A stretch of 64,000 bases of DNA from Apostichopus japonicus. Taxonomy: Eukaryota; Echinodermata; Holothuroidea; Aspidochirotida; Stichopodidae. Position 1 is the first letter of the stretch; the number at the start of each line of letters is the position of its first letter. Both the position numbers and the translations under genes were made by a program. Where the stretch lies: the NCBI RefSeq assembly GCF_037975245.1, contig NC_092568.1, forward strand, positions 21,540,501 to 21,604,500. Direction: 5' to 3'. Under the pieces are notes generated by a model. The model saw only the letters and a list, made by a program, of their open reading frames with translations, was not told where the DNA came from and did not search any database. Positions 13,917 through 27,600 of the stretch are shown here, in pieces.

Positions 13917-14350
13917 TAAGGTGACCATATTTGCCTGACTGGAATCAGGGACATTTATTGCGTGACTGTTATGGGGGAGGGGTCAATTTTCAAGTGCCTA
14001 AGGTACTTAGATGTAAAATGGTGATACTTAAGAAGCACATTTTAAATCAATTTTATTTTCAAAAATGTAGCATTTTCTTACATGAAATTTACTTACTTTA
14101 CGAAAGAGTGCTAGGCTAGATGGATCTAGCATATTCCACTTTACACTGGCCCAGTTAGTTAGTTCCGTTCTGTGACTGCACACTTGACTAAATTTTGTTT
14201 TTACAATTATTTTACTAACAATGTGGGATATTTTCGAAATTCCTGAACATTTTGACAAATCGGGGACATTTTCGGGGACACTTGTTCATCGGGGACAGCA
14301 CACTGTAATCGAGGACTGTCCCCGAAAATCGGGGACGTCTGGTCACCTTA
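13917..14350. mobile_element. hAT-type non-autonomous element (MITE), 434 bp
   Basis: The left end TAAGGTGACCA and the right end TGGTCACCTTA form perfect 11-bp terminal inverted repeats. They are flanked by an exact 8-bp target duplication, CTATACCG, at 13909-13916 and 14351-14358. An 8-bp duplication is typical of hAT transposons. The right third carries repeated CGGGGACA motifs and a short palindrome (GTCCCCGAAAATCGGGGAC, 14319-14337). No transposase is encoded, so it would need a transposase in trans. Confidence 0.9.
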
Positions 14351-17300
14351 CTATACCGTTAGTGCTCAAAGCTCTTGATACAGGCAACTCCCTATAGTTT
14401 GACTGTGTATTATACTACACAAAGGTACCTTAGGTTTGTTTCAAGCTCTTAATTAGCTCAATGATTGATATGGTTTTCAACTCTAATTTGCAATTTGATG
14501 ATGCAAGCTGTATGAAGATCACATGTATGGTGATAATTACACTCATTAAATGAATCATTAACTAATAATGTATCTGAATATTGGTGGGTTCTGATGGGTG
14601 TTACAGCTCTTTATGCCACATAGACATAGATAATTGAGTGGTATCCGACGAGGCTCTCCTGCAATTTAGCAGAGGGCGCTGTCATGTCATATGCTGATGC
14701 ATCATCTATAACATCTTGACGACCTCTGAATTGCAGAACATAAACATGATTGCACGAGACGGAACTTCAGAGGAACATTGATGCGCTGAGTGATTGACTA
14801 GTTCATGGTTCCACTTTATTGTACAAGTTTCAGGGAATGAAAAACATGGGTTAGAAAACACAAGTTTAGCTGCTTGAAACAGGTCTAACCTTATATTTAC
14901 TTGGAACTTAGAGACTATGTTTCCAAAAATTCCTCTTTCAGCACTCTATGAACCAAATTTGATATACTTGAAGTGATCAAGCTCATGGCACAGTTTAAGA
15001 TCAGCAACTTGTCAAGGTTTGCTGAACTATAAAGGACAGATATGACAGCGATCTCTGCTAAATGTTGGAGAGATCCATTATGTGTATAACGTGTCATATG
15101 GTGTCATATGGTGTCAAATGGTGTCATAGATCAGAACAACGAAATGGTAAAACCCAACACATAACGCCACCTTTCATTCCCCCATGAGCCTTTTAAGAGG
15201 TACACTGACCAGAGGGCTATCGGACGTTCTACCAAAAGAAGACCATATCAATTTCAGCTGTGCCACACATACATCTCTACTTAACAAACACACACAGACA
15301 CACAGATGATGTGTACCAATGTCCAGTTACTACAAATGAATTATCGGATTACATATTCCTGTGTTGCCAAGGTTCCCTCGGTATCCATGACAATCGATCG
15401 TTCCAAAGTAGACACCCATGATGCATTGCAGCTGTTTGGCTGACGTATCTTCATTTTAGCTGGACATACAGTCTCTTGACTTTATACCGCGTCAATTTAG
15501 TCTTAAGAACAAAAGTATTATAAAACGACTTATAGAATTTTAAACAGATATATATAGATGAGAGCACATATACGGCTTATGTTCGTTTTTTCACATTCAC
15601 GAAACCATTATCTATAAAGTGATATGTAATAGCGATTCAATACACACTCTTGCACTGAGATGGAATCAAGTTGAAGCCATATGTCATGGTGTACATACAT
15701 CTTTGCACCTGTGGACATCCAACTGTGATGGTTCTTTAGTCTTTCAACCCTCCTCGGTGTCTAATTGCTTTCTGACAAAACCTCCTGGAATTTAAATTCG
15801 CAGATGAAAAGGCCAAAAAAAAAAAGAGCCAACATGTACGCTCCACTACCCTGGGATAGTATTCTTTCAAGACATTATTCTGTTTCCTATCTTTTTGGGT
15901 TTTGTCTCTCTGTTTCCTTTTTTTTCCTTTCTTTTTTCTTCTTTTTTTGCGTCCAGGGACAAGAAGCATTTCCATTTGGTAATTAAAAGAGTTCTGCGGG
16001 CGATCATCTCACCGGAGAAGATCAAGGTTTAGATGATCTGGCTTGACGTCAAAGAGCCTGGCCACGAGCGGGGGGACTCTATCTGCTATTGTAACTGATC
16101 GCTTGTAACTTTAACTCATCATTCCATTTCAGATTGAAGTGCTCAGCATAGTATAAAGTTACACTAAATCATCCTACGATATACGTCTGTTATCTGGCGC
16201 TACCAGAGTAACCGGGCTGACAACACTTAAGACTGATGCGTTGGAATCGCTCTGGTGAAAAAACGTTGCCGCTGCCTGCTATGGGCAGTTTTAATAGCTG
16301 ACCCTCTGACTTAAAATGAAAAAAAAAGGAAGGGAGACAGTTGAACTGTTAAGAGAGGGCTTTTAAGTATCATCGTGCATGACAGTAACAAATAGTGGCG
16401 ATTAATAAGTAAATAAGTGCCATAAAATGATTGATTAACAGAGGTATCGGGAGAAGGAGAAAAAAGGAGTTACATGGTGTATTCAATGTGAAATTATGTG
16501 TTTTACACAGTTTCTCCGTTAATTAATTGGCTGTATTTTATTTTCAGCTCTCTCTCTGAATGTCTCATTTTTATTACTGTTAGAAGTTTGTTTGTTTTCA
16601 CTTCTGTTTTTTCAGATGAGTTTAATGAGCTTTTGATCAGATTTATTCAACTTTTCTACTCATATCTCTTTAAAAATTTCCTCTTGGTGTTTTATAGCTA
16701 TTAAACAGACTGACAGAGTATATATTAATAAACAATTAATATTACTGCTAATTAAAAGTAATTAATCAGACTTATAACTTTATAATACTTGAGGATGGGC
16801 ACATACTATGGGCACACATGGCACTGTAATAAATTCAATTCCAAATGTCATTATGGTTGCTGCAATTATTACTTTTTACTTGCACTTTGTCACATCTGCA
16901 GTCAATTTTATAAATAAATAAAATGGACAAAATAAGGTAAAGATAAAAATGGTAATCAACAAGATTGCCACCAACTAAGGAAAGGATATATAGGTCTATT
17001 GATAAAGCACTTGTATTCTGAAGTCAATAGTTCAGCACCCTAGGATGTTTTTCTCTTTTTTTTCTCTCTTTTTTTATTTACCTATATATCTAATAGCAAT
17101 TCTTTTCTTTTCTTGCTCTTTCAAATTTCTCTAAATTGTCAAGTCAGTTAAATTTTCTGTTATCAAAATTGAAAAAATGCAAAATGCACCATGTTAAAAC
17201 AGATGAACAGAACTCAATATTTTGGATGGACGATAAGGAATTTTCTGCCTTTGAAAATCATTGTTGTTTGAAGAAACCCTATACTCATGCAGTAAGACTG

Positions 17301-19200
17301 AGCACTGAGTGAAACTTATACTCGCAAATTACGATATGGGGAACGACATACATATTGCTCTGTATAGGTTCACTTTTATATTGGCAACATTCTTTGTTAA
17401 AGTTTAGCTATTAGCTAATTAAAAAGACAATAAGCATCAGTTCCAGATTTACACAAACTTAGGTCTGCCTGCCTGCATTGCCCTAGACTCTACTTTTAGA
17501 GAAATTGTTTAAATCAAAATTAAGCACATAACCCAAATCTTTTGATCTCTAATTCTATATCCATAACTGTATCTCATATCCCTTACACAACCAGGACATT
17601 TCTTAAGGTGGCCTGCACATCCCAAAATTAAAAATAAAACTTAGCATGCATGCATGCAGCCAGTAAAAAGGCTGCAATACCACCCATCCACCCAAAAAGG
17701 AAAGAAGGAAAAAAAAAATTGCCCACAGATGTCTCGAGGAAACGCTGAAAGACGTCTGACAAACAGCGCATCGCCGGACGACCATGGTCAGTCGAGCATG
17801 GAGGGAGCATGTGATGAAGCAAGATGTACCAGCAATGCTCGTGAATTGCTCCACGCGTGACTTACTACGCGTGACATAATAAGGTCTTATTATTTTATCA
17901 GGAAAGAAGAAGAAAGAGTATGGGGTTGGTAATATGCACTGCAAAAAAATGTGAATTGCTTGGTATATAGCCTTGAGGTGTTAATGATCAAAAAGGAAAG
18001 CGAGTCCTTCACGGTTACTCAAATTAATACAGACTCATCGCACCATACAGTCATCGAATATTTTACCTGGATGCTTTAGAAAATTGAAAAGAAAGAAAAA
18101 GCAAGAGAGAGTGAAAATGGGACAAAATGGCGAAAATTTTGTTTTTTTTCTACAGCTCAGCTGTTTCTCTTATATACATTCAGTGTGTGAAATCGAGATA
18201 GGAACTTGTTCTGCAAAAAACTAAGGCAACACAACTGTCAAAGGGATGCTGTTTGGGAGAATTTTCGTGTCTATTTCAGTTTTATCCTGATGGGGTGTGC
18301 TTGACCTAAACATAGTGAAACATGTCTTCTTACAAAGCTTGGCCTTCAAAAGCTGACTTTAACATATACACTAATTATGGGAACAGATTTGATCCAGTTG
18401 TAACTTGAGATTATTATTATTGCTTTTGTATTTTTGGCAAATATAATAATAAGACTCAATGGAACACAAACCCAGAAACTTGGAAGTTAAAGGAAAAGAG
18501 ACGGAAGGAGAATAGGAAGTCTATCAACGGGACTGTACATATCGCAGACTTGGTCCTCCTCTTTTCTCCAATTAAGCCATCCCATCATGCTCCTCCACCC
18601 TCCAACCCCCCCCCCCCACAATCCTTCCCTTACACCACCAACACACCATGATTACAACATTCGTTCTAATTATTACTTTAATTACCTGAGTGACAAAAAC
18701 GGAATCATTATCGCATTTTACTATCGCAAAGATAAGAATTGTTTACATTCTTGAAACATGTACTGTTGCATGCATCAAAATTGAATAAATCCATACGCTG
18801 TTAATACATGATGAAATTCAAAATCATTACCACTTTCTCAAACTGTTAGATAAATGCTGGAATGTTATCTTCCTCCCCATTGGCACCAACGGTTATTCTA
18901 TACCATCCGATTTCAAAACATAGACGCCAGTGTTATCAAACAGGATAAATTCAATGGTAATTAACTAGTCATATGCTCCTATAGCTCAAGTGATAACTGA
19001 TCTATGGTTCTCAGAGAATTAACACTTTTACGTGTACAATGGCTTTCAGCTCTGTCTTGTATGTATGTATATTAGATCCTCCTGCAAGCAGGAACTGGCG
19101 AAGAAGCCATCATTGGCTTATCAAAGCCGCAAGCTGACCGAAGTCAGTCTCTTAGATTCATATTTAATGTCTATGATTATGAATTGTCAATTGTCAAAAA
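14351..19200. other. Noncoding stretch
   Basis: Contains a short GTGTCATATGGT repeat (15090-15127), TC/T-rich tracts (15890-15950, 17040-17120), a TGACGTCA palindrome at 16044-16051 within a modestly GC-richer patch (15990-16260), and a C run at 18605-18617. No exon was recognised. A small plus-strand frame at 17654-17860 is unsupported. Confidence 0.5.
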
Positions 19201-19230
19201 CTCTGTAACTAGACAACATACATTAATCTT

Positions 19231-19275
19231 GGAGTGACTCGAACTCGGGACCTTTAACCACTGAGCTGAGCTTAA
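19231..19275 (-). repeat. Degraded tRNA-derived sequence (SINE-like remnant)
   Basis: On the minus strand AGCTCAGTGGTTAAAGG (A-box-like) is followed closely by CCCGAGTTCGAGTCACTCC (B-box-like, 19236-19246). The spacing is far shorter than in a tRNA, so this is a deleted remnant rather than a functional gene. It abuts the left arm of an inverted repeat. Confidence 0.4.
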
Positions 19276-19288
19276 TGGTCTGCTGTAT

Positions 19289-19605
19289 AGACCCCAACTA
19301 TAACACGCTATCATGGAAAAGTTTCTTGAGATTACATAATCGACCTTGGTCGTAAAATGACCTCTCTTTACCAATGAGTCTGCAATGCCTGCCACATATT
19401 TTTTCTTGTATGAGGGTCTTTGTGTGAATGCTGTATGATTAACTAAACTGTAGACATGAACATATTTCCACACAGTGTTTACACAAAGAGCCTAATGGCA
19501 GTAAGAAGCTATGAAGGCTAATTGTACAGAGGTCGATTTTACCACCATGGCAGGTCGATTACGTAATCACAAAACTTTCCAAGGGATAGAGTGCTATAAT
19601 TGGAG
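19289..19605. repeat. Imperfect inverted repeat, ~80-bp arms
   Basis: The left arm (19289-19372: CCAACTATAACACGCTATC, ATTACATAATCGACC, GTAAAATGACCTCT) matches the reverse complement of 19518-19605 (CCAATTATAGCACTCTATC, ATTACGTAATCGACC, GTAAAATCGACCTCT). The spacer is about 150 bp. It could be a foldback or MITE remnant; no target duplication was identified. Confidence 0.7.
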
Positions 19606-20756
19606 CCAATAATAATGCAGATCTTTAAGAATATGATGGGTTCGGCAGCTGTTCCTATATTTTGTAACAAGATAAATGGAAGATTGTGTTTCATCACCAC
19701 ATCAATACTTTCAAGTTACATCTGCTTTAAGTTCAACTTTACGGTGATTTAAGAGGCTATCAAAACATGAATTGGGGGGGGGGACTGATGGGGTCTGGAG
19801 GCAATTTTTATTCTTGTAGATACCACTATGACCCAGATTGGGATATGTTGAAAGTCTATTTTATGTCCAATTAACCTACTTTTTCTAAGCTGTAAAAGTC
19901 TTTTGTATACCATCAAACTGTATAATTTTCACATCAAAAATTTAGAAATAAAATATAAAAAAAAATTTGAATTAAATGTAGCGGAATGATACGAAAAATT
20001 TGGCCACTGCACGTTTGATTCCCTGGCATTCCTTTCCCTTATACAAAAGGATCCAGTTGAATGATTTAGTTGAAAAGTGAGAGGGCAAAACATACTCCAG
20101 CCCCACCACTTTCCAAAGTTCTTCTTGATAATCAGACATAACAACCAACAACAGTATAAACAAGCACTGCACACCCTTCTTTAAAAAAAAATGTAATAAA
20201 CAAAGACCTTTAGGTCTCAAACTCAAAATATCAATGTCAAACACAATTAAGTTATGAGAAATTAAAATTGTTTCACAACAATTTTGATTGACAGTTAACC
20301 GATACCCCCCCCCCTCCACAAAAACAGGGAATCCAATGGAAATAGGGCCCGCTATTTTGAATTTTTTATTATTTTTGTATTGCAAACATATTCAATTTAA
20401 GCCTTCTCTTTATCTTCTACCCCCATTTTCCTATCAACACCTCTCCCCATCTCTCAAGCATACATGTAGGAGGAAGAGAATAACAATTATTAATATTTGT
20501 TTACCCAATTACAGGGTCACCAATGGAACTTCAAAGTAATCAAATAATTTCATTTATTCATTAAAATGACTGCCATTAAAAAATTTCAAAGTTCATTCCA
20601 AATAATGAAGCAAAGCAAAGGTCTGATGATAGTGATGATATTGATGGTGGTGACGACGACGACGAAAAATGCCTTTAGGGCAGAATTGAAGAACAAGTAC
20701 AAGAGTACAGTTACAATAAGTTGATACCTCCCATGTTATGAATTTGAGTACAAGGC
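19606..20756. other. Noncoding, nothing recognised
   Basis: AT-rich, with a G run (19766-19776), a C run (about 20306) and a GACGACGACGAC tract near 20650-20665. No exon was recognised. Confidence 0.5.
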
Positions 20757-21655
20757 TCTAAATCCATGAGGGCTTGGAGTACCAGTACAGGTAGCTAGGC
20801 AAAGTATGAGTACAAATCCATGAGGGCTTGGAGTACCAGTACAGGTAGCTACGGTATGCAAAGTAGTAGTACAAATCCATGAGGGCTTGGAGAACCAGTA
20901 CAGGTAGCTACGGTATGTAAAGTATGAGTACAAATCCATGAGGGCTTGGAGTACCAGTACAGGTAGCTACGGTATGTAAAGTATGAGTACAAATCCATGA
21001 GGGCTTGGAGTACCAGTACAGGTAGCTAGGCAAAGTATGAGTACAAATCCATGAGGGCTTGGAGTACCAGTACAGGTAGCTACGGTATGCAAAGTAGTAG
21101 TACAAATCCATGAGGGCTTGGTGTACCAGTACAGGTAGCTAGGCAAAGTATGAGTACAAATCCATGAGGGCTTGGAGTACCAGTACAGGTAGCTACGGTA
21201 TGCAAAGTAGTAGTACAAATCCATGAGGGCTTGGTGTACCAGTACAGGTAGCTAGGCAAAGTATGAGTACAAATTCATGAGGGCTTGGAGTACCAGTACA
21301 GGTAGCTACGGTATGTAAAGTATGAGTACAAATCCATGAGGGCTTGGAGTACCAGTACAGGTAGCTACGGTATGCAAAGTAGTAGTACAAATCCATGAGG
21401 GCTTGGTGTACCAGTACAGGTAGCTATGCAAAGTATGAGTACAAATCCATGAGGGCTTGGAGAACCAGTACAGGTAGCTACGGTATGCAAAGTAGTAGTA
21501 CAAATCCATGAGGGCTTGGTGTACCAGTACAGGTAGCTATACAAAATATGAGTACAAATCCATGAAGGCTTTGAGTACCAGTACAGGTAGTTATGCAAAG
21601 TATGTGTACAAATCCATAAGGGCTTGGACTACCGACACAGGTAGCTATACAAAGT
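20757..21655. repeat. Minisatellite of 54/59-bp units, about 16 copies
   Basis: AAATCCATGAGGGCTTGG followed by AGTACCAGTACAGGTAGCTA recurs about 16 times. Units have two lengths: a short form ending GCTAGGCAAAGTATGAGTAC (about 54 bp) and a long form ending GCTACGGTATGCAAAGTAG (about 59 bp), intermingled. The last three units are the most diverged, which places the growing part of the array in the centre or left. Minus-strand open frames across it (SKPSWICTHTL repeats) are by-products of the repeat. Confidence 0.95.
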
Positions 21656-24480
21656 ATGCTTATAGATGGTAAGGCATGTATTAAAAATCAAATCAATTCA
21701 CCCATTTTGTTTTGCTTATAAATTTAAAAAAAAAAATCCAACAGTTTTTATCATTTGTGAATATTTAAATAAATATTTATCACCTTTTGAACCAATAAGA
21801 TCAAATACCACACTTTCACTGAGGATGACCTTTCTCTTTATTTTCTCACCTATATCCTCTCCCACCCCCCCCCCCCACCATTTTGATATGAATATCAGAT
21901 CCACCATACCATCACAGGTTATTATTATTGGCCAAGTAAGTGTAAAGGCTCTTTAACATCTGTCCATGTACAGGAATATATCTACACAGTCCACGACCAT
22001 GTCAGGACAGCTGCCAAAGATCTTTACAACAAAATTTAATTAAATATTTCATATCTGAGAGAGAATTGCAAGCTTATAAGTCATAGGACTGAGAAAGTTA
22101 CTGGTATATTCCTTTATATTAATGTGGCCATATTTTTTAATGAGAATGATGATATAATATCACACAGTTTTCATTTTAATAATCGAGGCAACTAACTAAA
22201 CCAACCGTCCTTTTTTGTACAAATATCCACTTTTAATAGCAAACATAACTAGAATATCAAATGCATGCATAGTTAATATACAGTACTAACAGCAATGTAT
22301 ATATTATCGGCCATATGACTGTGATGCACCTGTACATTAAATACTCTTCGTTATACAGAACCTTAGATAATTCATTCCTTGCAGCAGTCAGCGACTGTCT
22401 TCTCTTACAGATCTCTTACACTTGCCACTCAAAGGGAGTAGTCGCTCAGGAAACAAAATATTTAACTCATTTACATATATCATCAACTATATGTCCTGAA
22501 ACTCTCTCATATTTAATCACTGACCACAAAATTTTACAGGCTTGTTCATTTCTTTGAATGAATTAATTAAACAAATTCATGTTAGGATATTTTTTACAAA
22601 TTTTACCTCAATCCAGTCATTTATTCATTTAGTTACTCACAATGAAGTATCCCACCCATGATCCCCCCTCACTCTCTTCACCTCCCATCCCCTGCATGAC
22701 CTTAAATTGCCTTTCACAAGCATGAAACAGTATTTGGTGGTTAAAGTAAAAGATACAGCACAATATGAAATTAGCAGATCATATTTCTAACGACTTACAA
22801 TGAACAAAACCATCTTTACCTATATAATCATGTTCATGTTACCTCTCTTTGTATCCATTTGTCACTCCTTCCTCCACAACTACCGCAACATCCCCCCCCC
22901 CCTCACATTCCACCACACCCAGGAAATAGAAAAATAGTACAACATGACAGAATACATATATGAGGGTTGAAGCACAATTTTTATTCTTTGCATTTTTATT
23001 CAGTTTAAAACAGGTTTCTATAGATATTTGATTTTATTGGTTAATAAGGCCCATAACGTTATTCATTACATCCCTCTCATAACAAAATGCATACAACCAT
23101 GACTATTCCATTTCACAGTTTAATAAACTACATAATAAGTTGCCTGTTCTGTAAAAAAATGACTTAACTGCAAAACAACTTACAAAATGAAAATCAAACC
23201 CCAAAACTCAGAGAGAAATAAAGAAAAAGAAAAGAAGATTATTCCAAAGTGGCCTGGATATGGATTTGTTAAGCGTTTATAAATACAGAAACAACAGAGC
23301 TAATTTAATATTGGTTTACTTTTCTTTCTTTCTTTTATCGCTCTCGAGTATAAGTGCTAAGATCTGTTAGAACACAAAGGCGCATGCAAGCACATATTAT
23401 TCCTAGCAACAGTACTACAAACAACAAATATCACAACATAAGGTATCTAGAAGCACAAAAACCCACCCTGGGATGAGATTTGATTTAGTAAAGGTCACCA
23501 CGTTTTCTCACAGCTGTTCCGAGCCATCTTCTTCAGATGCACACCAATTTTTTTTTTCCTCTCTCCTTTCAGCTGCATGATACCGAAAACCCTTTCTGTC
23601 TTTTTGAGCTTGACTTGCGGTGCTGATCTGTGTGAACTGACAGACTGATATTAAAACCCAAGAATCATGCATGCCTGATGTCGTTAAAGTGGATGCATGA
23701 AGTATCACAAGTTTTGATTAAAAAAAATTATATGTCATATTTTATTTTTATACAAAAGTTTTACAATGAAATGTGCTACAACAAACTTGTATTAATAACA
23801 CACAATGTTTTAAATGTGAAGGTATTAAAGGCCTCGCTTTGACACACCAAGTTGTTTTGATCTAAATTCTACAAGATTTTCCCACCAAAAGGAAAATCAA
23901 TGAAAGTCATCCTATGTTAGTAAAGATTTATATAAATATCATTTGCATCTCTTTGGGGGAACAAATATCCATGCAACATTAAATTGGATGATTTTGAAGT
24001 TTTGACACACTTTACAGACATTTTGTAGCCCTGAAGTTGAAACAATCAATTTACTTCGTGTGAAAGTGATCATATTGTTCAACATTTTAATAAAATTTAC
24101 CAAAAGGAAACAGTTTTACTATTAACAAATATAAAAACGAGTGTTCGGCCTAGTCTTAAAAATGTATTTAAGGTAATCTTAATCAGTCTAAAAAAAAAGA
24201 ACACAAAGAAAATAAAGGTCCTTAGTTTCAAATCTTCATCAGCCTAGTCTATGAATACGTATTTAAACTAACCTTAATCAGTCTATAAAAACATATTTAA
24301 ACTTTCTCAAGATATGACATTAAATGATATGAAATCAAAACTTAAAATTAAGTTTAAAAATGATATATTACATTTTCCCATCAAAACAGTTTCTGAGAAT
24401 GTCACTAATTAAAACGAATTTCATTAACCATCAAAAGGTTGACCCAACTTCACATCAGTTTTATGCCACCAACTTGCCTT
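21656..24480. other. Noncoding stretch
   Basis: AT-rich with C runs (21866-21877, 22884-22895), no recognised exon and no larger repeat. Short frames are low-complexity. Confidence 0.5.
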
Positions 24481-24488
24481 TTCTTGCA

Positions 24489-24533
24489 ACACTGACTGAC
24501 TGACTCATGACCTACTGACTGACTCATTGACCT

Positions 24534-24570
<37 letters not shown>

Positions 24571-24606
24571 ATGAATGAATGACTGACTGAATAAATGACT
24601 GACTGA
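24489..24606. repeat. (CTGA)n tetranucleotide microsatellite
   Basis: CTGACTGACTGACT runs are interspersed with variants such as ACTCATTGACCTA, GAATGAATGAATG and GAATAAATGA. It is an imperfect tetranucleotide array of about 118 bp. Confidence 0.9.
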
Positions 24607-27600
24607 ATAAATGAAACTGGAATGAAACTGTTGCCATGGAAAATAAACTGGGGCAAAAAACATCCCTTCAACAAATCTCCTGCTGGTTACTTTCCTATAT
24701 ATGGATTGTTAGCACCATGCTAATGCTTGTAAATTCAAAAGGAATTCTGCTCTTGAAAATATCAAAGCTTTTCGTGAAAGGTCATGTAGAGATACTTGGC
24801 AATACATATGCACTTAAAATAGAACAAAATGCCTTTCAACAAAGACAAATATATAGAAATTGACTTTACCTGATCTAAAATGCTCTTCTTTACAATAAAC
24901 AAGAGTGTGACTTAATGTAAAAGAAAGTTATTCACTTCATGATTTTGTTAAAAATAGAAGAAAGTTGTTATGTACAAAGAATTTATTTTTTGGAAGTCTT
25001 AGGAAGTATTTAGCTTTTCTGGCATGAGACTTTGATGCTGCAATGTATAAGCTGACATACACATATAAGCTGCAAGTCTGCTACAACTTATTTATTTTTA
25101 TTACTTTTTTCACTTCTTTTTTTTACTATTTGTGTTCTTCAGTAGATATAATTTGAAGTATTAATTGTGTGAATTAATTAGATGTCAACTGTCAAGTTCC
25201 CAGATGTACAACTCACAGTAGGCATTTTTTTGTCCATTTAGCTACATAATATAATGCCACGATGTACATTCCAACAACGTATATTTGCATGAATGTCACA
25301 TGGATCAGACTATGAAACTTAAACTTGCAGGATGCAGGGAAAGAAATAGTAGGGTACATATGTAACACATGATTCCGATGATAAGCCCCACATTTTCTGT
25401 TGAGAATATCTTAATTCTGCGAATAGTTTACTTCCCAATGTTATCAACTAAAATACTTTAACAAAACATCTACCAAAATGAGATGAGAGAAATACGATGA
25501 ATAATGACATGAGGTATTTAAACTTGTAAGAAGGAAATAATATTGCAAGACATAAATTTGTGGGACACAAATGTTCTATATCGGATAGAACCTTTGCCAA
25601 ATTCACAGGGGAATACTCAGGGGGGATAGGAGTTTGGGGATTTATTCATGTTAATAGTGGAATTTAGGAGGGTATTTAGAAGGGTATTTAGAAGGGTATG
25701 TAGGAGTTTGGGTATGTTGGAGGGTACTTGGAATTATAACCCTTATCTTACTTCTGCAAAACACTTTAATCTTTGTTCCGCTGGCTATTTTGGAATGTGT
25801 TGTTGACATATTTAACCTACTATAAAAGAGAAAAGGTGGGGAGATTCAAGTTTCTTTGTGGGGAGCTCTAAATTTTTTCCTTGGAAAATCTTGACCAGTT
25901 TCCTCATTGTTTGAATGCCATCAACTTTTGGCAGAAAACCTGAGAAATTTTGTCTGCACAACCCTTCCCTCCTCCCACCCCCCCCCCCCCCCGCCAATCT
26001 CATCTCCCCCAATATTAAAAGAAAATTTAAGATGTAATGCTTGTTAACTTTTTTTTACTTCAATGAAGGGTGTAGGATACAGTACTTATTAATAGCGATT
26101 AAAAATAATAGCGATTCTGCAACAAAAAAAAGTAGGTCCCATATGATGCTTTTGGAGGACTGTGATATACACTTCATAGCAACGTTGTAGCCATGCATAA
26201 AGGGTGCAAATATTAAATTGGTTGAAAACGCCAACCTTTCTCTGTGTTAAGATGACCAAGGCGTTCAACTCTCTCTCTCTCGATCACGAAACATTTGTAT
26301 TCTACGCAGACAGTTCCTTCTGTTGACATAGCTTGGATTACATGAAAAGCAAATATGAACAAGAGTCATACAACGGTATAAAGTAGAGGGGTAATTATGC
26401 AAAACATAGATCTGTTTTGCATGACAATTGCTGTCACAGAACACAGAGATTAAAGCTCGGGTATTGTCAAATTAAGATGGACAAGCTGCTAGATTAATAA
26501 ACCAAGACGGCGCAGCATATTACAGTGAATATATCATTGATAACAGTAGACTCCATGAATTATTCAATATAAAGGATAATGCAAACTTACTTGCTGCATC
26601 GAAGAGCGAAATGAGTTTTAGGGTAGCTAGCAGCTTTACCTTCATTTGATTAATTTTTGTTTAATGATGTAGTAATGAATGTATTTATAGATATATATTT
26701 TTGTATTTTTAAGTAAGAGAATAAAGCTGAAATGTTTCAGTAATTTATTTTGCAGATATCAAATGCTGTCAACCAAGGATTCTAAAAAGTTCTATTGTAT
26801 TTTATGCAACAAAATGTTTCATTAGGTAATACTTTCCACTGAATTCACCAAAACCCTGTATGGTGGTCTTACCACTCTACGATTTAAAAGCAACGCTGAG
26901 GCCTATAATTTATTTAATTCACCCAAAATCTCCACCAGTTTAAACTATGAAATAACGTTTCCAAAGGAAACAGCAAAACACTTTAGAATAATTTTGTGGA
27001 AGGGAAAACCCCACAATGTGACAAGATGATTATATCTTGCTAAAATTTGGCAACATAAATTTAACTCTTCTTTGTTAGAATGAATTCCATCCAGTGATGT
27101 GAGTACTAAATGGGTTAAGTCATGATTTATGCAAATTTAAAAAACAACAAAACAGAGCAAAATATAGCAGCTATTATAAGAAAAGTCAAATATTTGAAAT
27201 CATGATGTTCATGCAATTCAAAACTTGAGACAATATTTTGGCGACGGCTCACTGAGGGAAGTTAGCATGATCGTAAACGTTGCTTGCGTGGTAGTCGTAG
27301 TACATGAGAACACCATTTGTTTTTCAAAGTCATAAAGTTCTCAAGCATCTTCCAGCATTTTAAATGCAATCTTGTGAATGCCCCTGAGTTTCAGACAGAT
27401 CTCTCTCTCTCTCTCTTCCTCTCCTTCTTTTTATTTCCTACTTTTATTTGCATACCATATGCTGCCAAATTAATTTGACTACTTTCCAGGCAGAAATGCG
27501 CGGATACACCTCAATACGATGTTTTCTTAAATAACAGAGCAGACATGAAATCTAGGTAACCTGTCCGCAGCCAAACAGATGGTTTAAGCCATGACGTCAA

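Noticed and set aside
20736-21598. Minus-strand frames reading SKPSWICTHTL repeats
   Set aside because: By-products of the 54/59-bp tandem array; no start, splice or domain evidence.
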